The notes beneath the pieces were generated by a model. It was not told the DNA's origin. It worked only from the letters and a program-made list of their open reading frames with translations, and searched no databases. Position numbers and translations under genes: made by a program. From NCBI GenBank assembly GCA_934047225.1, contig OW204000.1, forward strand, positions 17,254,001 through 17,318,000: a DNA stretch of 64,000 nucleotides, given 5' to 3'. The stretch comes from Ypsolopha sequella (lineage: Eukaryota > Arthropoda > Insecta > Lepidoptera > Ypsolophidae). The first letter of the stretch is position 1. Every line of letters begins with the position of its first letter. This document shows positions 35,712-47,130 of this stretch, piece by piece.

Positions 35712-38545
35712 GGTCCATTACCGCAATAAAAGCATTAAAGGAAGGGCCGAATACGTACCCATACTACAGCTTATTTGTTACGGCATGTAACTCCTACAGT
35801 GTATTTTCATTATACAATGATGTATTCATGCATTTATCAAAGTGTGTGTGGATTAGAACAATGAGAGGTATTCGCGCGTGGGCAGTCGCACTGTCCGCGG
35901 TAATTTGTAAGTAAATACAGCTTGATTTTATATTGATGTGGCAAGCGCCATATGCGTAGGTGCAGCCGTTTGCCTCGGCTCGCCTATTGCGTGTTAGACT
36001 CAACAAAACCGCTGTTCCATCTAAATTTAGTTTATTCAGTCTTATAAACTTAAACGCCGGCTTACTCCTTTATCCCGACACCAATTAAGAATCTTGTTCC
36101 GAGCTGTGTGGCGAATCGATTAGGAACAATCTTTTTATAAGCTCGATACGAAAACTTGAGCAGATTATAGGAAAACAGTTTTAAAAACTTTTATAGCCGA
36201 ACAAACACGGTTATGCTCAAGCAATCGCCGGTCAAAGGTACTGCAATATAATTAAAACTTCAGCCTTTTTACCGCAAACAAGTAAATCGAGTTTTAGACT
36301 ATTACGTAACGTTCGCTCGCGTGATTTCTGCTTCATTCACTGTCGCCAACCGAAGTCTAGGCAGACTAAAACTATATAAATTACTCTATTATATAGCCAC
36401 TTATGTGAGTAATACACAAAGTGATCGCGTAGTCGCGTACGTTATAGAGCTATTCTAAAACCAGCAAATTGCTTCCACTCTTGTAGTGGTGTTGACCGTA
36501 ATTTACGTTTAGTATACAGAAATGGCAAGTCAAGTGAGCAGGCTTACGTCAGCCTTCTTATCGTGAGTGTTTAGCAAACATTATGCCTAATGTACTCAGC
36601 GACGCATACACACAGTAGTTTTAGATTACGAGAAACGTAGAAAAGGCAAACGGATACTTGCTTACAGTGCTAGTTGCCACAGAACTTGCTCTCCCACTCT
36701 CCCCACACCTCGTTTGGCCGATTCACTTGTATTTGTGTATTACATTGTTTATCTGCACTCATATCGTAAAACCCTGATTATGAACTCAAAAATAGTGCAT
36801 AATGACAATTTTCTTTTACAAACCTCTTTTATACAGAAAAACATTCATTTAAATTAAAAGATAAAAGAACAGTTTTCTTAACCAAAAATTCTTTTAAATA
36901 ACTTTTTCTGCAATAAAATTGGAAGAGAAAGGGAACTTAGCCCAGACAGCCATGTCTGAGGTTTTAATAGGGAATGGTTTGAATGCATACTTATGTTATG
37001 ACCATACCCATGCGCTGTGGACTCCAAATGATTTAAAATATTTTAATCATGGTAAAAATCGGGACCGCCGCACCCTTGTGTCACAAGCACGGTGAACTGC
37101 TGGATAGATTTTGTCCGTTACTTATTTATATTGCTTTTTTGTTTGTTTAACGTTTTATTCTGGGCAAAAATGTCTGACAGCATATATTAAACTGAGCAAC
37201 AAAAATGACCAACAATCAAAATTACCAGCGAAATCAAGGAAAATTTACGACAATTGTTAACAAGATCTCATGGATTGGAAAATAGGTAGGTAACCTATTG
37301 CATGAGTTTAGATAAAGTAGTATATGAAACTACACATAACTAGGTATTAAAAGACGAGTGTGAGTTTAAAAAACGGGCCGTAGGCTTTATGTGCCAGTTT
37401 CATAAACTACTATTATGGATGTGTCGTTATACAGAAGGCTTCGTTACGAGCCATTAGCCGGGACTAGAATAAACAGATCGCATTGCTGACATGACAGTCC
37501 ATCGCGTTATGCAATGTAATCAAGTCTGCCTAATTCCATTTTGTGACGCCCGAATACGCGTGAGTGTGTACGATGTACGACACCCTCACTGGTTTCATAA
37601 AAAACAGTTTGCAAAGTTGAATGTTTCAACAAAATATTAGGCCAATAATTACTTTTATTCGTTGATACATTTACAAAGTATTTATTAGTAGATTATTCAC
37701 AATATTACGCTGGATCAGGGAGATATACTGACAGAATCAAATTGAAAAACGTTTTAATCTTTCTATGGAAGCGAAGGAAAATGTTATCTTATCCCGATGG
37801 ATATTCCACAAATCTACCTTCACTTTCAGTCTTTTTTTTCACTTGTGTTTTCTTTTTTCTTTACTTTTGGACGAAATCTGTCATGTTGTATTTATCCATC
37901 ATCTTTCATTAAGTATGCACAATGCAATGTGTTTTACGATAATAATCAATTGATAACCATTTAAATGATAAAATGAATCTTTATAATCCATTTTCATATT
38001 GTCGTTTGTTATGTTCGAACGATCTGAAGCTAAAAAGTGCAACAGTAAAACGCCAACTACTAATTTGCTGCGACATAAAAAGCACACCTCTAACTGCTGC
38101 TTATTTCATTCGAAGGTATAATTGTGACAACGTAATCATATGGTGTAAAACAAAACAAAAACACTTCTCTACGGTTACACTGGAAGCCAGCTGACCACAA
38201 CAGGTGCCTCTTTATCAGATATCATAACCAGCCAGTGCGTGTCCTGCACACATCGTTCCAATGCTAATTAGGTGGTTCGAGGTATCACACAATGGGCTGG
38301 AGGGACTGGAGGGAGGGAGGCTTGTCAATGTCCTTGAATTGTATCATGTGTGTGTGGGTTTTAGGATTGCTTTGCGGAAAACGGTGCAAAATATTTTTCT
38401 GATGAACAATAGAGCTTTCCAGCGCTTTGAATTTTTTTTTTTTCTTTGAAAAGAGCAAGCATTGCAGGAAGAAGAAACTCACAGTCATCGAAGTATATTT
38501 TGGTGTTTGCGCATAAAATACTCTGAAATCAAAAACGATACCTGT
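35712..38545. other. Longest stretch with no recognised element
   Basis: No repeat family from elsewhere in the window recurs here and no exon could be supported. It includes moderately GC-rich patches (36330-36460, 36680-36720, 37370-37580). If the 5' UTR model is right, this is ataxin-1 first intron and could hold regulatory sequence. Confidence 0.4.
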
Positions 38546-38781
38546 CTTACCCCCGGTTTCTGAAAAGCCAATCAAAGTTAACAGTAGATTAAAAAAAACT
38601 TTAACCGCAAATAACGGTGAAAATAAAGCATATATGAAGTCTGAATAGTGATGAATCAATAATTAACTTAGTTAATTTTTGATTTCAATGTAATATTCCT
38701 ACTTTTTCTGGCTTAATCCGCAGATAATTATTTTTTAATCTACTGTTAACATTGATTGGCCTTTCAGAAACCGGGGGTGAG
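38546..38781. mobile_element. 236-bp MITE with ACCCCCGGTTTCTGAAA ends
   Basis: CCCCCGGTTTCTGAAAAGCC and its inverse, with AACAGTAGATTAAAAAA also paired further in. No coding content. Confidence 0.85.
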
Positions 38782-41272
38782 TCAACCGAAAGAGAACGTA
38801 TAGACTAGGTATGTATAGTTACAAATATTCTGCTTATCTATGCGGCAGGTAGACTGGAGTTTACTATGCTAATAGTCGATACGTTGCAGACATTGCCGCC
38901 GGGGAAAATAATAGCGAAACAAACGCAGTTTACCTATTACTAATAGTCACTTGTTTTAGTGGCAGGGTCAGGGTTGCCAGATGAACGATTTAAATCGTAT
39001 TCATTCGATTATTTGCGAGTACGTACGACCGGATTTTTCAAAATTTGTATTTAGCACGATTGTTTAGCCTCCAAGTTACAACATTTTCGATCAAAATTTC
39101 CCGACTATTGTTAATTTTCCATGAGTATACCAATGTTTGTTTTATGAGTGTGTATAGTACTTACTATATAAATAAATATGTGGTATAACTTACAGTAAGT
39201 TAACTTAATATGAAATTGTATGTGAATTTATCGTGACTTCCTCATATTGTATTATTGTTATCTGAAAAAGTGACAATAATATTTTGTTATTATTTTTATA
39301 AATATTACAAAACGGTTATGAGTGACCTACACGCAAAATGGCTGGGAAAATACTTAGTTTCCCTCGTACAGCTGAATAATATGAAAATATACAAGGTCTT
39401 CATACAAAATGGCGTGATTGCATTATCATCTCGATAGCATGATGATGATATCATAAAACAAACTTCAAATGGAAAAACCCACTTGTAATTCATACTATGC
39501 ATAACGTAATAGTAACACAATAAAAAATATAATTAGTCTTCATTCATTCTGGTCTTCATTGAAAGATATCATGCAATGTTTCAAGAAATTAACTTTAGTA
39601 ACCAATTATCGTCACAAACTTCTTAATGATTTTCAGATACCAGACGAATCATACGAATCGCATTACTCAATCGTATCGTACGGCGCGCGTTGTAAAAACT
39701 TGCCCGGATTTCGTTGGGGCGGTCGCAAGACAGCAAGACGCTTGGGCGGGCGGGAGCAAGGCACTTGGGCGGGCGGGAGAAGGCTGCCGTGAATGGCGTA
39801 GCCAAGGTCACGGGCATCGGAAGTAGGTTACGGACGCCGCCATATCGACCGCGCCATTCTGGGCCCGGTCGCCATCCGCGGCGCAAGCCACCCTCTTTGA
39901 TACTGAATAGAATAACAGACTTTATATTCTATTTGTATAGACTTGGGGTTAATTTTTAAAGGTTTTATTTGACAAAAAGGTTCACCGCCTCTTTGGTCTT
40001 GTTGATAAATTTCGTAAGTTCTCAAATAGTGCCCGACCTATTTGCACCAGAAACCACTGTTGGTCCCGGGCAGGCCCGGCTACTATCTCCAGGACGTCAT
40101 TGTTGTCCTAGGACTTTAATAAAAAGTACTAAGCTTTTGCATCACATATTTCTCCAGGGTCCTCACCTCAAAGCAAAATAATATAGCCATAAGATTTCAT
40201 AAGATATATTCCATGTTGCTCGGAATTAGTTTACGAGAACAGCGTTGTTTGTGCTGTGCTACAACAAGGTGTTTTTGTAAAATTATTATTGAAATTGTAT
40301 ACTTATAAAGGTTGTAGAAAGTAAGATTTGTGGTTGTAAATATACATATCTATCGAATTAGGCTAGCCTGTAAGATAGATAGATGTTTGTGAATAAATAA
40401 ATAAAAAAAAAAAACCAAAAGCGAAAAAAATTGTCAGGAAAACACAACTGATAAGTAAGAGCAATAATGTTAAATTTCAACATTATGAGGTAAAATGTGG
40501 ATAAAATGCAATTTAATCGCGGTTACAGTTACAATCACCATTTCAACCGGAAGTCTACACATTATTATTGTATCTATACCAAATTGGTTTCGGTTACGAA
40601 AAACGTTCCAATCGGTAAAATACCATGCAAAAGAATTCTCTATGTAAAACAAATTATCGGGCTTGAAAACCAGAGCCAGGCAAACGCAACGGAAAACCAC
40701 AACGAAAATGATGAGCACTATTTCAGTTTGATAAACATTTTAGTTACCCTGCAGCTTTTTATCGCAATTTTCCTCAAGATTTGCGACTACAGAAATAAAC
40801 TACAACTGACTTTGCGCCGGTCACAGTTCAATAGCACTTTGCCTTGCGCAAGCGCACCTAATGACGTAATTCGTTTCCGTGTACACCGGCTTGCAAATTT
40901 AGCTGCCATTCATCGAGGTTTTTTGCCTCTCATTCGGCGAGCACCGGCCTTGCCTGTACAGGTACAGACTAGTAACCGACCTCCTTTTACGCTCAAAACT
41001 AGAAAAATAGCACATAATCCAATGTAATAAGACTGAACCTTTAAAATAAGTTTGCTGAGTTAGTGCCGTACGCCTCTCGTTCGCTTGATTGACATGACGA
41101 CGCTTCAAGCCACGGTTCCAAATTTAGAACGATCTAAATTTAAAATTTTCTCCATTCATTACATCAGCCAGCATGAATGCATGTATGAAACTCAGTGAGG
41201 TTGAAAAACGCTTCATGACATGAAACGATTTCCTGCGGTTCTATCTTTTCTATTTATTCTTCTGCTAAGTAG
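38782..41272. other. Non-coding sequence with a GC-rich patch
   Basis: Includes the 39.7-kb GC-rich repeat patch. A 176-codon frame at 40497-41027 has no recognised domain and shifts composition midway, so it is not called as a gene. Confidence 0.4.
39741..39779 (+). repeat. 23-bp spaced GC-rich direct repeat
   Basis: CTTGGGCGGGCGGGAG occurs at 39741 and 39764, within an unusually GC-rich patch (about 39670-39900). No function recognised. Confidence 0.7.
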
Positions 41273-41383
41273 CAGTGGAGACCACATCAAGCTATACACT
41301 TGCAGTACGACATTAGCCCCTACAGAGAAGAATATAAGATAGGTACAAAGTCAAATGTGTCTTGCTTGATGCGGTCTCCACTG
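41273..41383. mobile_element. 111-bp MITE, copy 2
   Basis: Same length and ends as the 22428 copy, with two substitutions against the 63197 copy. TA follows the right end. The left flank is AG, so the TA duplication is imperfect here. Confidence 0.87.
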
Positions 41384-44154
41384 TACCTATTTCTTTTTTA
41401 TGAATCTTCTGTTGATACAATGTCGCTTCCTAATTATTTGAAGCGTTTTAGTATTTTACAATTTATGTTTCAAATTTCCACCCTTTGCCTGTAGCCTTGA
41501 TCGCAATAAAAAATTTGTTAGCCTGTGTCTTAAGGCCCTGTGATTTTTAATTCAAGCTTACCTCTCAGCATTCCCTAACTGGTAGATTTCATAATAATAA
41601 TAATAATAATAATAGAACTGTTTATTTCAAGAAAAAAATAACAACAATATGTTTACTTAAATCTAAAGTTTCAATCTTCAAATCTTAAGATTATATTACT
41701 TTAGATGGTTACCTCATCTCATGTAGTACCTTTCAGTTCCTTTTCATAATTTTCAGTGGTACAAAAGCCATTGAAAAGTATAATGTAAAAGCAAGTTAAA
41801 TTCAGGTCTAAACCTGTCAGAACGAGCTTGGACTAGCTGGCTAATTGTCATGAATTTTTAACTTAGTCACAGCCATGTTTTGGGCATCTGACTCACAGCC
41901 GCCGACCGTTTGGTCCGGATTTTAAATAAAGAAAAATTAAACTGAATCGATATGGCTGACCGAAATATCGTTGTTTGCATTCGCCAGCCGCTATGCCGAT
42001 TAAACGTCCACAAATTATTCTTAAATACTTCATGATTGTGATTTGTGATTGCATATTCTTAAACCTGCTCAAGGTTGACAGTCATATTTTTGCAATAATC
42101 TGTATTGACTGACCGAATTATGTAGGTATGACTGCTTTCAAAAGAAGTCATTTTTGTCATGTACACCGAAGGCCATACTTACTGAGTTTCTAACAGACCT
42201 TTCCACGTCTTTTGTTAGGAAATAGAGGTAACATTTTTAGAAATCGACTGTTAAAATATTGCTAATGGTTAACAAATGTTCTGAGTCTTTGTTTGTCATG
42301 CAGGCTCCCTCGGGAGGTCGTGACTAACGTATTAAATACTAGAAATGAGGTTCTACTCGTATTTACGCAGGTGCGTTGCTGCTTTGTTCTTCAAATTATC
42401 ACCCCCAACTGCGCGGCGCAGTGGAGTTGGAATGTTGTTCTTCCTTACTATGTTTATGTAGGACCAGTGGCTCTCGAACTTTTTTGGCGACGGAACCCTT
42501 TTGGAAAACGAAATATTTGACGGAGCCCCAAAATAATTAAAAACTGGTTTTATGTGTATTCCTTATTAATAATCATATTTCTTATTTCTTGACATTAACA
42601 TTTGCATCTAATGGGAGGTATAAAATTGTTTTTTTATTTTTCATCAATTGATTGATGTCAGGCTTGCTTGATAGACGAGAGTCGCATGTCAGGTTCGACA
42701 TTTAGTCTATTGCGGTATTGCTTTTCTAGCTGTTTAGGTTGAGAATCCTGTTTCGCACAAGTACATACGTTGTTGGGAAAGGGAGGGTCTATGTGGCAAT
42801 TTGTGTATTTTCATCAGATGGATATCTGTACATAAATAATAAATATGTAGTATGTATGTATTACAATTAAATGCTTGTATGTACGAGTGACGAACGCATG
42901 AGAAGTAAGTCGCAAATTAAAACAAGAGAATGGTTCAAAGAAATGATAGGTAACTTGCTTTGGTAATCGACAAACATTCCAAACACATGAAATTTTCGCG
43001 TCAAGTGCAGGCGCGGTCGCAGCCTACGTTTTTGGGGGGTCATCCTACAGTTCCACACATTTTTATTAAACTTTTATTCTACTTTTCAAATATTTTCTAT
43101 CACTTTAGCATTTAATAATCTATTTAAAATATCCCTAAACCGTCAAGTTTTAGGAGATTTTGGAATCAGCGTGGATGACTTTAGTCATGACCCCTGTGAC
43201 CCCCTCCCCTCGGACCGCTACTTGTCAAGTGGTGACCCGAGATTGAGCACCTCATTTTACATCAAGTAGAACTGAACTCTATGACGTTTCATTATTGAAA
43301 TAGCGCGCTCTGAGCCGTGGTTGCTACGACAACCGAAATATCATGCGCGCTCGAAAAACTAACTAAATCTTTAAATCATATACTTAAAGTCTAAATTGGT
43401 CAAATAGAGGTTTATAAAAGATTTTATTTACAGCAAATATATGAATCAAATAATGTGGTTTGCCTCATCTTGCCCATTAAAGCATAATTACCCAAATAAT
43501 CACGCAATTCAAATATTGGGGTAACACAGCAAATGTTTGCCCTGCAGATTTCAACCGTATTACGCGAAGATGCATGCCTCAGGAATGACTGTGTGTGAAT
43601 AAAATCTATTTTTAATCGTGATGTCGCCGCTCCACATTCCTTATCTTCAGCAGTGCGTACGCTGAACTGACCAAGGACCTCGCCAGATGTTGTATCAACA
43701 AAGTTGTATTCAGTCAATAAAGTAAAGATTGATAGGCCAGGAGCCGGTCGAAAATTTATTGTAAGTTTTTATATAAAACCGAATTTCGGTACTCCGTAAA
43801 ATGATAAAGAATCGAAAATCACGATCTGGACAGCGATCTATCGTTTTAGCTTGGAAGACTTAATTGGTTGCTCCTCTTAAAGTGGCTGACGAAATGCTCA
43901 TGTTTTAAAATCCATCGGCTCCCGGTATACAAAGTATTACTCGCTCGTGCACCGGTCTAAATTGACCAGTACATCGTGCCACTTAGTTTAGCACTCAATT
44001 GTGTCGATGAGTCGTATTAACAGGGAGCTGGGCAGAGCAATTCACTCCATTCAATCTACTTGGTCTAATCGCGGTTCATCGCACGGTATACGTATCTGAA
44101 ATGTTTTGGCTTTCTGAAATTGTTTTTTTTTTACTTTCGGATTACGCTTGGCCA
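41384..44154. other. Non-coding sequence upstream of the ataxin-1 exon
   Basis: Contains (AAT)n and a hAT-like end. No exon supported. The AAATAGCGCGCTCTGAGCCG then TGGTTGCTACGACAACCG patch near 43300 is a small perfect stem. Confidence 0.4.
42465..42540 (+). repeat. hAT-like left end (CAGTGGCTCTCGAAC)
   Basis: CAGTGGCTCTCGAACTTTTT then GGCGACGGAACCC resembles the CAGTGGTTCTCAAACTTTTT ends of many hAT elements. No matching right end or transposase was found within the next kilobase. Confidence 0.5.
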
Positions 44155-44420
44155 CATCCATCCATCAGCCTGTCTTCGTCCTCTGCTGGACATAAGCCTT
44201 TCCAAGATTTCGCCAAATAACTTCGGGGGGGGGGGGGGTTGCGAGTAAGATGGTGGTGTCTCCACAGTCGAGCTCGGCATCAAGTCTACAACCTTGGCCA
44301 AAATCTACGGAATTCGGAAATGGACGAATGACTGATACGTTCTCCCGGTAGGGAGATGAGGTCATGCCGACGAGGTACGGCGAAATCCTAACACCAGTTG
44401 AAGTGAAAAGATACATCAGC
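44155..44420 (-). repeat. RTE-type LINE 3' end just upstream of the ataxin-1 exon
   Basis: CCATCCATCAGCCTGTCTTC then CTGCTGGACATAAGCC, poly-G at about 44225-44238, GGTGTCTCCACAGTCGAGCT. The minus strand reads GKAYVQQRTKTG. It ends about 160 bp before the ataxin-1 exon acceptor. Confidence 0.7.
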
Positions 44421-44578
44421 TTCTTTGTCTGACTGTCCAGGGTGCGCAGGGCGTAATCAAAGGTTATTTTCTGTTCACGCCTCTAAAGGGAGCTTGTTTC
44501 ATGTACCCCTAAAATATAATAAAGTACATAAGTTTCTCATGGAACACGTAACTAATAGAGATTTTTCTTTACTTCCAG

Positions 44579-45234
44579 AGCGACCGATGATCTCGGCGAG
44601 CCTCCCCAGCGAGGCGCTGGCCCAGCTGGGGCAGTTGGGACAGTTGAGCCACTTGTATCCCCCCGCACCACCCCCGCCGGGTATGACGCCCGAGTTCCTG
44701 GCGCCTCCGCCGAGGCCTTATGTGCGGTACCCGCCACGGGCCCGCGCGAGGGATGTCCCCCCGCCACCGCCCTCTGCTGCACCCGCATTCCCGCCCGTAC
44801 CTGGAGCGTATGCGCCTTTCCTACCACACTATAGTCCGTACATCTACAGGACTCGGGCGCCGCAGCCGCCTGCGCCGACACCTAGTTATCCAATCCGACC
44901 ACGACCAACCTCGGGCTTCGTCCCACCGGCCCCGGCGCCCCGATCTCCTCCCGCCCCTACCCCTCAGCCCGTAGCGGCACCCCTCCCTCCCCCGATCTCT
45001 GAACCACCCATTTCCCCTGAAAGAGGAGCCCCAGCCCCATACTTCTGCCGTGGCGCCCTGATCCGGCTGGAAGATGGGTCATTCCGGCGTGTGGAGGAGA
45101 TGCGTACAGAAGACTTCGTGATCAGCGCTGAGAGGAGTGGTGACCTCACGTTGACACAGTGCACGCTGCTGCGGCTCGAGGAGAGGCAAGACAGGCTGTC
45201 CTTGACCTTGACGTACGATAGGAATAGATCACAG
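44579..45234 (+). CDS. ATXN1: Ataxin-1 homologue, proline-rich exon and first half of AXH
   Basis: The exon follows a strong acceptor (TTTTTCTTTACTTCCAG, ending at 44578) and ends in CAG before the donor GTTGGT at 45235. It is much more GC-rich than its surroundings. From ATG 44587 it encodes residues 1-216. The open frame also runs upstream to 44425, but that part lies before the acceptor and reads through a LINE tail, so it is not coding. AXH begins near residue 149. Confidence 0.93.
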
Positions 45235-47130
45235 GTTGGTAGCAATTTCTTTCACGATGTGGTATTTAAAGAGCGCTCAATATGGTAAGATTTCTTGTGG
45301 CAACCTCAAAGACCTATTTGTATCATCATCATTGGCCTATTAGTCTATTATTACGGTTTAAACAATGTTTTGAAGATAATTTTGAAGATTTTGAAGATCT
45401 TCTTTTGATGACTGTATAAGCCGATGCGAAAGTGGCAGGATCTACCGCATACAGGAGAACGTCGCGGTTCTACAAAAGTACACCTATTGGCATTATTAGA
45501 GTGCATTACAAACTTGAAATCAATCAGAAAAAAATTTAAAAGCACAAATATTTTGTAAAATTTCTCGGGCCAGAATACGACCTCCTGCTTAAATGACAGG
45601 CGCGCTAACGAGGTTCTTATCTATAACAACGAATTTTTCCACAATACCTGTACACCGAATTTTTTTGTAACTACTTGATATACCAGCTTGTAATGCACAT
45701 ACTGAACGCTCACGAGGGCGTCAATAACGGTGGAAAAATTCGTTGTTCCACCTTCGAACTTCGGTAGCGTAGTCGGTAGCGTACCTGTCATGTAAGGAGG
45801 AAGTCGTAGGTTTAAATCCTGGACCGAGTTTTTTTTTTAATATTTGTGTTTTTAAATTTGTTTCTGATTGATTTCAAGTTTGTAATGCACTCTAATAATA
45901 ATTAGAGTATTCAAAGCGATGGATTTCGTAATAAAAACATATTAATTAGAGCAGTCTGGTGCCTTTTTGATACATGGTAAATCCCATCAACTCAAATATA
46001 GTGCTCGCCAATCTTTATGTCGCCTCTGAAGCTAGCCCCAAGAATCGGCGCACTAGCCGTTTTACGGTGTCAGGGGGACGTTACAGGAGCGAGGGCGCGG
46101 AGCACACCCGCCTGCGTGCCGCACCACACCCCTCGCTCGCCTCTCAGCAGGTGTGAACACTATGCGTTAGTGTTAGTGCTACGTCCGTACACTACACATG
46201 CGCGCGTTGCTTGAAAAGTACCTACGAGGAAAACATTCCATGATTCGTTAAATTACTTAATCGTTGAATCTGTTTGTTATAGTTTATTGTTTCTGTTGCC
46301 TTTGTTTGTTGTTTTGTTGATTTATTTTTGTTAAAGTTTTGTTGATTTAGTTTGTTAAAGTTTATTGTTGTTGTTATGCCTCGCGGACGTTATAGCGTTT
46401 TAAGGCGACAATGTGAGGAGGAGGAGGACACTGAGGAGGACCAAAATTTTACAGACGATAGTGATTCGGACGAAAATCTTCCTTCTTCAAGTAGGGAACC
46501 AGTTTTTATAGATGGTGTCTCACCTCTCTAAATAAAAAAATATTTATATACTTAAGATTGCACTAAAATAATAAATAAATATTTCAATAGCTAGGTACAA
46601 CAAGTACACCTTCCCACTTATAGTAAACATTTAATAATCAACCGTTGATATTATTGTTTCCTTGACTGTACCTGCGCAAAGTTGCACTCGTAACTCACTC
46701 AGAGGCGACATAAAGATTGGCGAGCACTGTACCAGGTACTGATCATTTGATTTTATGTTCCTCTGATCAAGAAAATGTATCCCAATTCCAGGTGGAGCTA
46801 GAATCAACGGTAGAGCACCCGTTCTTCGTGTACGGGCGCGGATGGGCGTCTTTCCGGCCGGAGCGCACCCTGCGCCGCTACGGGTTGAGAGTGCAGCGGC
46901 TACAAGTGGGGGACGTCTGCGTGTCGTTGGTGGCGAAGAAGCATGTGCAATCACACCATTCGCAGCCACCCCAGCCGCCGGCCGCTCACTCTGCTCCCGT
47001 GCCCCTCAGCACTCCAGCGCCTCCCCAAACGCACCCCGAAAACCTCAGCGTGAAAGAAGACGCTAGAAAGCGACGGTGGTCAGCACCGGACATCACCGAC
47101 GAAGACCGACCTCCAGCCAAAAAGCGCTGA
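44587..47130 (+). CDS. ATXN1: Ataxin-1 homologue with AXH domain (two coding exons seen)
   Basis: The coding sequence joins 44587-45234 to 46792-47130 in phase 0 and predicts 328 residues. Residues about 20-148 are proline-rich and low in complexity. There is no polyglutamine tract. Residues about 149-267 form an AXH domain: PYFCRGALIRLEDG, VEEMRTEDFVISAE and HPFFVYGRGW are seen, ending with VGDVCVSL. The C-terminus has RKRRWSAPD at 308-316 and a basic AKKR end. In human ATXN1 the matching RKRRWSAPE motif is a nuclear-localisation and U2AF65-binding element whose serine (S776) is phosphorylated to bind 14-3-3; Ser313 is the equivalent here. The family acts as a nuclear RNA-binding transcriptional co-repressor partner, for example with Capicua in other animals; that role is inferred here. 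The start at 44587 lies 8 bases into its exon with no upstream in-frame stop in that exon, so a further N-terminal coding exon cannot be excluded. Confidence 0.95.
45492..45899. mobile_element. 408-bp palindrome with tRNA-like sequence in both arms
   Basis: ATTATTAGAGTGCATTACAA at the left and its inverse at the right. Each arm carries a diverged tRNA-like stretch: GTAGCGTAGTCGGTAGCGTA to GTAGGTTTAAATCC on the right, with its inverse counterpart at 45564-45613. ACAACGAATTTTTCCAC and its inverse flank the centre. It lies in the ataxin-1 intron. Confidence 0.7.
46000..46728. mobile_element. 729-bp element with perfect 30-bp terminal inverted repeats
   Basis: AGTGCTCGCCAATCTTTATG (first 20 of 30 bases) starts at 46000 and its exact inverse ends at 46728. 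No clear target duplication (ATAT against GTAC). The left third is GC-rich and precedes a short start-to-stop frame, which looks like promoter, 5' leader and the first codons of a deleted gene. It ends 63 bp before the last ataxin-1 exon. Confidence 0.88.
46376..46531 (+). pseudogene. 51-codon N-terminal remnant inside the 729-bp element
   Basis: MPRGRYSVLRRQCEEEEDTE, followed by DDSDSDENL and SSSREPVF, then a stop. Acidic, serine-rich N-termini of this sort occur in piggyBac-like transposases, but there is no catalytic part and no TTAA, so the family is not established. Likely an internally deleted transposase gene. Confidence 0.45.
46792..47130 (+). CDS. ATXN1: Ataxin-1 homologue, last coding exon (second half of AXH and C-terminal motif)
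   Basis: The acceptor CCCAATTCCAG ends at 46791. The exon starts VELESTVEHPFFVYGRGW, continues the AXH fold through VGDVCVSLVAKK, then a Pro/His-rich linker, then RKRRWSAPD, and stops at TGA 47128-47130. It encodes residues 217-328. Joining it to the previous exon restores the AXH domain without a frame change. A transposon ends only 63 bp upstream of this exon. Confidence 0.94.
   Translation: MELESTVEHPFFVYGRGWASFRPERTLRRYGLRVQRLQVGDVCVSLVAKKHVQSHHSQPPQPPAAHSAPVPLSTPAPPQTHPENLSVKEDARKRRWSAPDITDEDRPPAKKR

Noticed and set aside
38285..38659. 124-codon minus-strand frame
   Set aside because: Hydrophobic, K/F-rich AT translation that overlaps a MITE end. No domain or splice context.
40497..41027. 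176-codon open frame on the + strand
   Set aside because: No recognisable domain, composition changes abruptly midway, no splice or promoter context. Likely chance.
44425..44578. Upstream extension of the ataxin-1 frame
   Set aside because: It precedes a strong splice acceptor at 44578 and does not resemble ataxin-1. The GC-rich similarity begins only after the acceptor.
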